Assembly (NCBI GenBank): GCA_028875855.1
Contig: JAGWVA010000010.1
Coordinates: forward strand, 1 to 64,000
Length of the DNA: 64,000 nucleotides
DNA from: Paracoccaceae bacterium
GTDB taxonomy: Bacteria > Pseudomonadota > Alphaproteobacteria > Rhodobacterales > Rhodobacteraceae
Reading direction: 5' to 3'
The translations under genes were made by a program, and so were the position numbers. This document shows, one piece after another, positions 41,133 to 49,839 of the stretch. Every line of letters starts with the position of its first letter. Position 1 is the stretch's first letter. Below the pieces are notes generated by a model, which did no database searches, was not told the DNA's origin, and worked only from the letters and a program-made list of their open reading frames with translations.

Positions 41133-42968
41133 GTGCCAACATTGCAGAGGGTGCAGGTGGAGGATCGTGTGCGCAGGGGCCGAAGACAGGGTGTGAGACT
41201 GGCCGCGGCCCTTGGCATCGCGGCGCTCGCTGCCGCGCCCGCGCTGGCCAGTACCGACATCAGCTTCAGCGCGCCCGGCGCAGGCAAGGACCTGACAGAC
41301 AGGCTGAGGGCCGCCTCGCTGGTGATGACCGCGCCGAAAAAGGGCGACACGCCGGCACAGGACCTGTTCGCCGCGGCGCGCGCGGATTACGTGCGGCTGG
41401 TCGGCGCGCTTTACGGCGCGGGATATTATTCCCCCATTGTGCATATCTACGTGAACGGGCGTGAGGCCGCGGACATCGCGCCGCTGGATGCGCCGGCCAC
41501 GATCCGGTCGATCCGCATCGCGGTGACCCCCGGCCCGGTCTTTCGCTTCGGATCGGCAAGGATCGCGCCGCTGGCTCCGAAAACGGTTCTGCCCGACGGA
41601 TTTCGCCCGGGCGCCATTGCAGCAAGCGGCGTGATCCGCGACGCGGTGGATACGTCGATCACCGGCTGGCGGCAGGCGGGCCACGCCAAGGCCACGGTGC
41701 AAAGCCAGAAGATCATCGCGGACCACCGCACGAACCGGCTTGACGCCGGGATCGCGCTGGACCCCGGCCCGCCGGTGACCTTCGGCAAGTTGACGATCAG
41801 CGGCAAATCCGCCGTCCGGCGGGACCGCATTCAGGCCATCGCGGGCTTCCCGACCGGCAAACCCTACAGCCCGAAGCAGATGCAGACCGTCGCCAACCGA
41901 CTGCGCCGCACCGGGGCCTTTGCCTCGGTCGCGCTGACCGAAGCAAAGGCGCTCGGCCCGGGCGACACGCTCGACGTCGATGCCGCGGTGGTGGACCAGA
42001 AGAAACACCGCATCGGCTTTGGCGGCGAAATCTCGAATTCATCCGGTGCCACGGTCTCGGCCTTCTGGCTGAACCGCAACCTTCTGGGCGGTGCCGAGCA
42101 GTTGCGCATCGACGGCGAGATGGACGGGATCGGCGCACAGACGGGCGGGGTCGGCTACAAGCTTTCCTTCCGTCTGGATCGCCCGGCGACGTTCCAGCCC
42201 GACACCGCAGGCTACCTGACCGGCACGGTCCAGCGCGAGAGGCTGACCGACTACAGCGCCAACAAGCTGTCGCTGGGCGCCGGGCTGAAGCGGATCGTGG
42301 GCGACAGGCTGGTGCTGCAATACGGGCTAGGCTTCGACGCCGAGCGGGTGACGGACAGCAGCGGCACGACCGCCTACCGCGACGTGAACCTGCCGCTTGA
42401 GGCGACATGGGACAGCCGCGACAAGCCGCTGGACGCGCACAAGGGCCTTTACCTCGATCTGGGCGTGAAGCCGTTCAAGGGCTGGCAAGGCACCGGATCG
42501 GGCGTCCGTCTGACCTTTGACACCCGCACCTATCGCGCCGTCGGCAAAAGCGTGGTTCTGGCCGCGCGCCTTCAGGGCGGATCGGTCGCGGGATCGTCGC
42601 TTGCCGCCACGCCGCGCGACTACCTGTTCTATTCGGGCGGGGGCGGCACCGTGCGCGGCCAGCCCTACCAGTCGCTGGGGGTCAACGCGCTTCCCAGCGG
42701 CGTTCGCACGGGCGGGCGCAGCTTCGCCGCCATCTCGGGCGAAATCCGCGGGATGGTGACGCAAAGCATCGGCCTGGTCGCCTTCTATGACGCGGGCTAT
42801 GTCGCCGCAGGCGGATTGGGGTCGAATGGGGAATGGCAGGCCGGGACGGGCCTTGGCCTGCGCTACGATACCGGCATCGGACCGCTGCGGCTGGACCTTG
42901 CCGTGCCGGCGGGCGGGCACACGGGCAAGGGGCTGCAAATCTACCTTGGGATCGGGCAGGCGTTCTGA
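41133..42968 (+). CDS. tamA: Outer-membrane autotransporter assembly factor TamA (Omp85 family)
   Basis: Signal peptide, POTRA-like repeats, C-terminal barrel (GGGGTVRGQPYQSLG...GPLRLDLAVP); followed immediately by tamB. Exact start uncertain. Confidence 0.9.
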   Translation: MPTLQRVQVEDRVRRGRRQGVRLAAALGIAALAAAPALASTDISFSAPGAGKDLTDRLRAASLVMTAPKKGDTPAQDLFAAARADYVRLVGALYGAGYYSPIVHIYVNGREAADIAPLDAPATIRSIRIAVTPGPVFRFGSARIAPLAPKTVLPDGFRPGAIAASGVIRDAVDTSITGWRQAGHAKATVQSQKIIADHRTNRLDAGIALDPGPPVTFGKLTISGKSAVRRDRIQAIAGFPTGKPYSPKQMQTVANRLRRTGAFASVALTEAKALGPGDTLDVDAAVVDQKKHRIGFGGEISNSSGATVSAFWLNRNLLGGAEQLRIDGEMDGIGAQTGGVGYKLSFRLDRPATFQPDTAGYLTGTVQRERLTDYSANKLSLGAGLKRIVGDRLVLQYGLGFDAERVTDSSGTTAYRDVNLPLEATWDSRDKPLDAHKGLYLDLGVKPFKGWQGTGSGVRLTFDTRTYRAVGKSVVLAARLQGGSVAGSSLAATPRDYLFYSGGGGTVRGQPYQSLGVNALPSGVRTGGRSFAAISGEIRGMVTQSIGLVAFYDAGYVAAGGLGSNGEWQAGTGLGLRYDTGIGPLRLDLAVPAGGHTGKGLQIYLGIGQAF

Positions 42969-45900
42969 TGCGGTGGCTGGCCTTCCTTCTGCTTCTGATC
43001 CCGACGATGGCCCTCGCGCAGGACAAGGGGTTCGTGGCGTCCACGCTGGAACAGAGCCTGTCCGGGCCGGGCCGCACGGTGACGGTCACCGGCTTTTCCG
43101 GGGCGCTGTCCTCGAAGGCGACGATGCAGGAAATGACCATCGCCGACAGCGCGGGGGTCTGGCTTACGCTCAAGGGCGTGACGCTGGACTGGAACCGGCT
43201 CGCGCTCCTGAGCGGGAAGGTCGAGGTCAACGACCTTTCAGCCGACGACATCGTCCTGTCGCGCCTTCCGAAACCCGGCCCGGCGCAGCCGCCTTCGGCC
43301 ACCGCGGGCGGGTTCAGCCTGCCCAGCCTGCCGGTCTCGGTCCATATCGGAAAGATCGCGGCGAAGCGGGTGGAACTGGGCGCCCCGGTGTTGGGTCAGG
43401 CGGCGGTGCTGGCGGTGGCGGGGAACATGCAGCTTGCCGGTGGCGAAGGCTCGGCCAAGCTGGACCTGCGCCGCATCGACGGAACGAAGGGGGTCTTTGC
43501 CCTCGACGCGTCCTATGCGAACAAGACCGGGGTTCTGTCGCTGTCCCTGACCGCCGAGGAAGATGCCGGCGGCCTGATTTCGACCCTGATCGGCCTGCCC
43601 GGCGCGCCTGCTCTGGCGCTGAGCGTGAAGGGCACCGGCCCGATCGACGCCTATCGGGCCGATATCGCGCTTGCGACCGACGGCCAGCCCCGCCTTCAGG
43701 GCAAGATCACGCTGACCGCCGACAAGGGGACGGACGGCAAGCCGGGCGCCAATCATTTCAGCGCGACGCTGGCCGGCGACATGGCGCCGCTGTTCGCGCC
43801 GGCCTACCGGGACTTCTTCGGCCCGCATGTCGCGCTTGACGTCGAAGGCGTGCAACAGCCCGACGGCCTGCTGGACCTGCCAAAGCTCACCCTGTCCGCA
43901 CAGGCGATGACGCTTGACGGTCATGTCACCATCGGCGCGGACGGGCTGCCGACCCTGCTGGACCTGAACGGCCGGATCGCCGGGAAGGACGGCAAGCCGG
44001 TTCTCTTGCCGCTGCCCGGCCTGCCCACGCGGATCGGCGGTGCGGATCTGTCGCTTGCCTTCGATGCGGCCAAGGGCGACGGCTGGCAGGGCAGGATCGC
44101 CCTTTCCGGCCTGAACAGAGCCGATTTTGGCGCGGATGCGCTTTCCCTGAACGGCGACGGCCACATCCGCCGGGACGCCAAGGGCGGGGCAGTCGATGGC
44201 ACCGTGCATCTGACAGCCGCGGGCCTTGCCCCCGCCGATGAGGCGGTGGCCGCAGCCCTTGGCAAGACGCTCTCGGGCCTCGTGCAGTTCGGCTGGACCA
44301 CCAAAGGCCCGCTCGATCTGCCGCAGATCGATCTGTCCGGGGCCGACTACCGGCTGAAGGCAGCGGGGCAGGTCACGGGGCTGCAATCGGCGGTGACGGT
44401 GACGGGGCAGGCGACGGCGCAGATGGCCGACCTGTCGCGTCTGTCGGCACTGGTGAAACGTCCGCTGGCCGGGGCGGGCACGGTCGCGGTCAAGGGCACG
44501 GCCGCCCTGCTCGCGGGGAGCTTCGACGCCGATGTGACGGTGGACGGGCGCGATCTGAAGATCGGCCAGGCGCAGGTCGACTCGCTCCTGCGCGGGGACA
44601 GCCGGATCGCCCTGTCGGCCAAGCGCGACGCCAAGGGCACCACCTTGCGCGACCTGACGGTGCAGGCCTCAACCCTGACGGCGAAGGCCAACGGCACGAT
44701 CCAGCCCGACGCGGCGGACCTGCGGGCTAAGCTGGATTTCACCGACCTTGCAGCGCTTGGACATGGCTATGGCGGCGCGCTTTCGGCGGCTGTCACCTAC
44801 AGGCTGGCCGACGGCGCCGGGCATCTGGGCGTCACCGGCACGGGCCAGAACCTTTCCGTCAACCAACCCGAGGCCACGCGGCTTCTGCGCGGCAAGACCG
44901 AGCTTTCGATGCAGGCGACCCGCGAAAAGGGGCTGATCCGTATCGACAGGCTGGATCTCACGAACCCGCAGGTGTCAGCCAAGGCGTCTGGCACGCAAGA
45001 GGCGATGACGCTGGCCGCGCGGCTTGCGGACCTGTCGCTTGTGGCGCCCGGCTTTTCCGGGCCGCTGACGGTGGACGGCACGATCAAGCAGGGCGCGCAG
45101 GGCTACGGACTGGACGTGAAGGCCGCGGGGCCGGGCGCGCTTTCGGCCCGTGTTTCCGGCTCTGTTTCGGCGGATTTCGCATCCGCGGACCTGACGGCGA
45201 CCGGCGGCGTCGATGCCGGCGTGATCAACGGCCTGATCGTTCCGCGGTCGATCCGCGGCCCGGTGAAATTCGACCTGCGCCTGAAGGGCAAACCCGGCCT
45301 GCCCGCGTTGTCGGGCCGCGTCGCCCTTGGCCCGGCGCGGGTGGCAGCCCCGACCATCGGCCTGTCGGCCGACCCGGTGAACGCGACCGTCGATCTTGGC
45401 GGCGGGCAGGCCCGCGTCCAGCTGACCGCGGGCGTGGGCGGCGGCACGGTGTCGTTGAACGGGCCGATCGCCCTGTCGGCACCCTATGCGGCAAACCTAC
45501 AGGCGACGCTGGCGAATGTGCTGTTCAAGAACCCCGACCTGTATTCCACCCATGCCAGCGGCCAGATCGGCATCGACGGGCCGTTGACGGGCGGCGCGAA
45601 GATCGCGGGAACGATCCGGCTGGGCAAGACCGAGCTGCGCGTGCCCTCGACCGGTATGGGGGGCATCGCCCCGATCCCGACGCTGACGAACGTCGGCACC
45701 AGTCCTCAGGTCGCCGCGACGCTGCGGCGCGCGGGCCTCATCAAGCCGCCCGCCCCGCCGGCGGCCCGCAAGGCGCGCCCCTTCCCGCTGGCGATCACGG
45801 TCGAGGCGCCCAACCAGGTCTTCATCCGGGGCCGAGGCCTCGATGCCGAACTGGGCGGCACGGTGACGCTGGGCGGGACCACCGACGACGTGATCCCCAG

Positions 45901-46474
45901 CGGCGGCTTCTCGCTTCTGCGCGGGCGGCTCGATATCCTTGGCAAGCGCTTCGATCTGAGCGAGGCGACCCTGCAGCTTGAAGGCAGGTTCGTTCCCTTC
46001 GTCCAGATCGCGGCCTCGTCGGTGAACGACGGCGTCACCTCGACCATCACCATCGCCGGGCAGGCGACCGATCCGCAGATCGCCTTTTCCTCCAACCCGG
46101 CGCTGCCGCAGGAAGAAGTGCTGTCGCACCTGCTGTTCGGGCGCGGCCTGAGCAACATCAGCGCCTTTCAGGCGGCACAGCTTGCCTCGGCCGTGGCGAC
46201 GCTGGCCGGCAAGGGGGGCGAGGGGATCGTGGGCCGGCTGCGCACGGGCTTTGGCCTCGACAATCTCGACATCGCCACCGATCCAACGGGCGGCACGGCA
46301 GTGAAAGCCGGGAAATACCTGTCCGACAAGGTCTATACCGAGGTGACCGTGGGCAGCGACGGCAAATCCCAGATCGACCTGAACTACGACCTCACGAAAT
46401 CCATCACGGTCAAGGGCTCCACCACCTCGGACGGCAACACAGGCGTCGGCATCTACTACCAGCGCGATTACTGA
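42968..46474 (+). CDS. tamB: Translocation/assembly module TamB
   Basis: MRWLAFLLLLIPTMALAQDKGFVASTLEQSLSGPGRTVTVTGFSG...C-terminal DUF490 region (GRLDILGKRFDLSEATLQLEGRFVPFVQIAASS...LLFGRGLSNISAFQAAQLASAVATLAG); TGATG overlap with tamA. Confidence 0.95.
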   Translation: MRWLAFLLLLIPTMALAQDKGFVASTLEQSLSGPGRTVTVTGFSGALSSKATMQEMTIADSAGVWLTLKGVTLDWNRLALLSGKVEVNDLSADDIVLSRLPKPGPAQPPSATAGGFSLPSLPVSVHIGKIAAKRVELGAPVLGQAAVLAVAGNMQLAGGEGSAKLDLRRIDGTKGVFALDASYANKTGVLSLSLTAEEDAGGLISTLIGLPGAPALALSVKGTGPIDAYRADIALATDGQPRLQGKITLTADKGTDGKPGANHFSATLAGDMAPLFAPAYRDFFGPHVALDVEGVQQPDGLLDLPKLTLSAQAMTLDGHVTIGADGLPTLLDLNGRIAGKDGKPVLLPLPGLPTRIGGADLSLAFDAAKGDGWQGRIALSGLNRADFGADALSLNGDGHIRRDAKGGAVDGTVHLTAAGLAPADEAVAAALGKTLSGLVQFGWTTKGPLDLPQIDLSGADYRLKAAGQVTGLQSAVTVTGQATAQMADLSRLSALVKRPLAGAGTVAVKGTAALLAGSFDADVTVDGRDLKIGQAQVDSLLRGDSRIALSAKRDAKGTTLRDLTVQASTLTAKANGTIQPDAADLRAKLDFTDLAALGHGYGGALSAAVTYRLADGAGHLGVTGTGQNLSVNQPEATRLLRGKTELSMQATREKGLIRIDRLDLTNPQVSAKASGTQEAMTLAARLADLSLVAPGFSGPLTVDGTIKQGAQGYGLDVKAAGPGALSARVSGSVSADFASADLTATGGVDAGVINGLIVPRSIRGPVKFDLRLKGKPGLPALSGRVALGPARVAAPTIGLSADPVNATVDLGGGQARVQLTAGVGGGTVSLNGPIALSAPYAANLQATLANVLFKNPDLYSTHASGQIGIDGPLTGGAKIAGTIRLGKTELRVPSTGMGGIAPIPTLTNVGTSPQVAATLRRAGLIKPPAPPAARKARPFPLAITVEAPNQVFIRGRGLDAELGGTVTLGGTTDDVIPSGGFSLLRGRLDILGKRFDLSEATLQLEGRFVPFVQIAASSVNDGVTSTITIAGQATDPQIAFSSNPALPQEEVLSHLLFGRGLSNISAFQAAQLASAVATLAGKGGEGIVGRLRTGFGLDNLDIATDPTGGTAVKAGKYLSDKVYTEVTVGSDGKSQIDLNYDLTKSITVKGSTTSDGNTGVGIYYQRDY

Positions 46475-47400
46475 AGCCGGTGCCGCTCCAGCTCGGCGTT
46501 GAGCGCCGCGCCGAGCAGCACGACATAGGCCGAGATGTAAAGCCACATCATCAGCGCCGCGACCGCCCCGATGGAGCCGTAGATGCGGTTGTAGCTCGCG
46601 AAATTCGCGATGTAGTAGGAAAACCCGACCGAGGCCCCGGCCCAGAGGATCACCGCAAGGAACAGCCCGGGCGACAGCCACGCGGTGCGGATGTCCCGGC
46701 GGTTCGGCCCGTGGCGATAGGCCAGCCCCACGCCGAACATCACGACACCGAGCGAAATCCCCCATTTCACCACGCTGGCCGCGACGGCCTCGATCGGGCC
46801 GGGCGGGAAGATCGCCAGAACGATGGGCAGGACGATCGCGGCAGCCAGCGCCACCAGCGCGACGCCGACAAGGATCAGGGTCAGCAGGATCGACGCGAGG
46901 ATATGACCCACGCTGCCGCGATCTTCCACGCCATGGGTCGCGCTGATCCCGCCGATCAGCGCCGCCACGCCCGCCCGCGCCGACCAGAGCGCGGCAAGGA
47001 TCGACAGGGCCGAGGCCCAGCCCACCGCCGAGACATTGGCGTCGATCAGGGCGGAAACCTGATCGTGCAGCAGCGAGAACGCCCCCGCGGGCAGGAATTC
47101 GGCCAGAAGCTGCACCTGCCCCATGATGACGTTCGGATCGGCGAAATAGCCGAACAGCGCGATGACGGCGGCGACGGCGGGAAAGATCGCCAGCATCGCG
47201 AAAAAGGCCACGCCCGCCGAGATCAGGCCCAGCCGCGCGTCGGCGACGATCTGCACCACGCCGGTGATGGTGCTCCAAAGGCGTCGGATGATGGCAGTCA
47301 GCGTCTTGTTCCGTTTCGGTCCAGCCTTGCCCTCAGCTAGCACGTCCGGCGATGCCCCGTCGAGGCACGGGTCTTCAGCTGGCCTTAACCCGCGAGACAT
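46468..47400 (-). CDS. YihY/BrkB-family membrane protein
   Basis: GLISAGVAFFAMLAIFPAVAAVIALFGYFADP...WSARAGVAALIGGISATHGVEDR...YNRIYGSIGAVAALMMWLYISAYVVLLGAALNAELER. Confidence 0.92.
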   Translation of the reverse strand: MSRGLRPAEDPCLDGASPDVLAEGKAGPKRNKTLTAIIRRLWSTITGVVQIVADARLGLISAGVAFFAMLAIFPAVAAVIALFGYFADPNVIMGQVQLLAEFLPAGAFSLLHDQVSALIDANVSAVGWASALSILAALWSARAGVAALIGGISATHGVEDRGSVGHILASILLTLILVGVALVALAAAIVLPIVLAIFPPGPIEAVAASVVKWGISLGVVMFGVGLAYRHGPNRRDIRTAWLSPGLFLAVILWAGASVGFSYYIANFASYNRIYGSIGAVAALMMWLYISAYVVLLGAALNAELERHRLQ

Positions 47401-47429
47401 TAGGGTTACCCGAACCGAGGGGGACCCCG

Positions 47430-48440
47430 ATGACATCCGCCGCGCACCGTTTCGTGACCGCCCAGCCCATTCCGGCCTGTCCGCCGTCGCCCCCGGCCAC
47501 TCCGGCGCCCCTGCCCCGGCTGGATGTGGCAATCCTGCTTGCGCTCAAGGACGGCGCCCGCTTCATCGAGGCGCAGCTGGACAGCCTGCTGGCACAGGAC
47601 CATCCCGACTGGCACCTGATCGTCAGCGACGACGGCTCCGCCGACGATGGCGCGGCGCGGGTGCGCGATTGGGCCGCCGCGCATCCGGGGGTGGGCCTGC
47701 GGCTGATCCGCGGTCCGGGTCGCGGCCATGCGCAGAATTTCCTGCACCTGTTGCGCAGCCTCGATCCCGCACCGCCCTTTGCCGCCTTTTGCGATCAGGA
47801 TGACGTCTGGCTGCCGGGCAAGCTGGATCGGGCGCTGTCGGCGCTGTCGGCCGTGCCCGAAGGCAGACCCGCGCTGTATTTCGGGCGGGTCTGGATCTGC
47901 AATCAGGGTCTGTTTCACCTGCATCGGTCGGATTTCTGGCCCCGCCCCCCCGGTTTTGCCAATGCGCTGGTGCAGAACATCGCGCCGGGAAACACCATCG
48001 TGCTGAACCGCGCGGCAATCCGGCTGGTACAGCGGGCCTCGCACGGGGTGGACAGGATCGGGGCGCATGACTGGTGGGCCTACCAGATCATCACCGGCGC
48101 CGGCGGGGTGGTGCTGTCGGACCCGGCCCCCCTCCTGCTTTACCGCCAGCACGACCGCAACGTGATCGGCGCGAACCGGGGCCTGCGCGCGCATCTGCGG
48201 CGCTGGCGGATCGTCCTGCGGGGCGAGATGCGGGACTGGACCGATGACAACATCGCGGCCCTTCGCGCGGCCTCTGCGCACCTGACTCGGCATAACCGCG
48301 CCCTGCTTCTTGCCTTTGCCGCCGCCCGCGCCCTGCCGCCCTGGCGCCGCGCCCTTGCGCTCGCCCGGCTGGGCATCCGGCGGCAGCACCGGTTCGGCAC
48401 CGCCCTCCTGTGGCTCATGACCACCCTCGGCCTGCTATAG
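47430..48440 (+). CDS. Glycosyltransferase family 2 (rhamnosyltransferase-like)
   Basis: LDVAILLALKDGARFIEAQLDSLLAQDHPDWHLIVSDDGSADDG...FAAFCDQDDVWLPGKLDRAL. Confidence 0.9.
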   Translation: MTSAAHRFVTAQPIPACPPSPPATPAPLPRLDVAILLALKDGARFIEAQLDSLLAQDHPDWHLIVSDDGSADDGAARVRDWAAAHPGVGLRLIRGPGRGHAQNFLHLLRSLDPAPPFAAFCDQDDVWLPGKLDRALSALSAVPEGRPALYFGRVWICNQGLFHLHRSDFWPRPPGFANALVQNIAPGNTIVLNRAAIRLVQRASHGVDRIGAHDWWAYQIITGAGGVVLSDPAPLLLYRQHDRNVIGANRGLRAHLRRWRIVLRGEMRDWTDDNIAALRAASAHLTRHNRALLLAFAAARALPPWRRALALARLGIRRQHRFGTALLWLMTTLGLL

Positions 48441-48495
48441 CGCGCTTGCGGGAAACCCTTTCGCTGCCTAGGCATAAGCCGAGGGAGGCGCGTCC

Positions 48496-49743
48496 GTGAA
48501 CATTCTCTTCGTGCATCAGAACATGCCGGGCCAATATCGCGAGATGTTGCGGTATCTTGGCAACCAGAGGCGCCACCGCATCGTCTTCCTGACCCAGCGC
48601 GAGAAGGTGGAGCCGGTCGCAGGCGTCACCGTGGCCCGCTACCGCCCGCACCATCGCCCGGGCGAAGACGCCTACGCCCTGTCCCGGCATTTCGAGGAGA
48701 GCATGGGCACCGCGCTTGGCGCGATGCTGGCCTGCCGCAAGATCGCCGCCGAGGGTTTTCGCCCCGACATCGTCATCGGCCACGCCGGATGGGGCGAGCT
48801 GACCTTCCTCAAGCACGTCTGGCCCGACGTGCCGATCATCGGCTATTGGGAATATTACTACATCACCAACGGCGGATCGGTCGGCTTCGACCCGGAGTTT
48901 CCACCCGCCGAATCCTCGCCGCAGGTGCTGATGTCGCGGAACGCGCTCAGCCATCTGTGCCTGCCGCAGATCGACCTTGGCCAATGCCCGACCGACTGGC
49001 AGATGGGCACCTATCCGCCCGAATTCCGCGCCAAAAGCTACGTCTGCCACGAAGGCGTCCGCACCGACCTTCTGCGCCCGAACCCCGAGGCGGCGGTGCC
49101 TCTGGCGCGGCTCGACCATCCGCTGACCCGCGCGGACGAGGTCTTCACCTACATGGCGCGGAACATGGAACCGGCGCGGGGCTTCCATATCTTCATGCGC
49201 AGCCTGCCCGCGATCCTCGACGCCCGCCCGAATGCCCGGGCCCTCATCATCGGCGGCAGCGAAGTCTCCTACAGCGGGGCCGCCCCGGCCGAGGGCGGTT
49301 ATCGCGGCCAGATGGAACGCGAGCTGGGCGACCGCATCGACTGGGACCGTGTCCATTTCCTGGGCCGCGTGACCTACAGCGACTTTCAGCGCGTGATCCA
49401 GATCAGCCGCTGCCATGTCTATCTGACCGTTCCCTTCGTGCTGTCGTGGTCCCTGCTCGAGGCGATGGCGATGGGCGCAACCGTGGTCGCGTCGGACACC
49501 GCGCCGGTGCGCGAGGTGATCCGGCACGGCGAGACCGGCCTGCTGGTCGATTTCCTGTCGCCCGACGCTCTGGCCCGCCAGGTGATCGAAGTGTTGACCC
49601 ACCCGCAGGATTTCGCCCCCCTTGGCCCCGCCGCGCGCGCGGACGTGGTGGATCGGTTCGACTTCCAGACCCGCACCCGGCCCGTGCATCTGGCGCGGAT
49701 GAACGATCTGCTGCCGCGGCGCCTGCGCGTCGAAATCGACTAA
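48496..49743 (+). CDS. Glycosyltransferase family 4
   Basis: MNILFVHQNMPGQYREMLRYLGNQ...VFTYMARNMEPARGFHIFMRSLPAILDARPNARALIIGG...PFVLSWSLLEAMAMGATVVASDTAPVREVIRHGETGLLVDF. Confidence 0.92.
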   Translation: MNILFVHQNMPGQYREMLRYLGNQRRHRIVFLTQREKVEPVAGVTVARYRPHHRPGEDAYALSRHFEESMGTALGAMLACRKIAAEGFRPDIVIGHAGWGELTFLKHVWPDVPIIGYWEYYYITNGGSVGFDPEFPPAESSPQVLMSRNALSHLCLPQIDLGQCPTDWQMGTYPPEFRAKSYVCHEGVRTDLLRPNPEAAVPLARLDHPLTRADEVFTYMARNMEPARGFHIFMRSLPAILDARPNARALIIGGSEVSYSGAAPAEGGYRGQMERELGDRIDWDRVHFLGRVTYSDFQRVIQISRCHVYLTVPFVLSWSLLEAMAMGATVVASDTAPVREVIRHGETGLLVDFLSPDALARQVIEVLTHPQDFAPLGPAARADVVDRFDFQTRTRPVHLARMNDLLPRRLRVEID

Positions 49744-49839
49744 AGTCCTTCGCAAAAGCCCAGACCGGGCCACAATCGCGCCGCATGGCAAGCCCAGCCT
49801 TTCCGCAGCCTTGCGCCATGGGTCAGCGCGGGGGCGAAG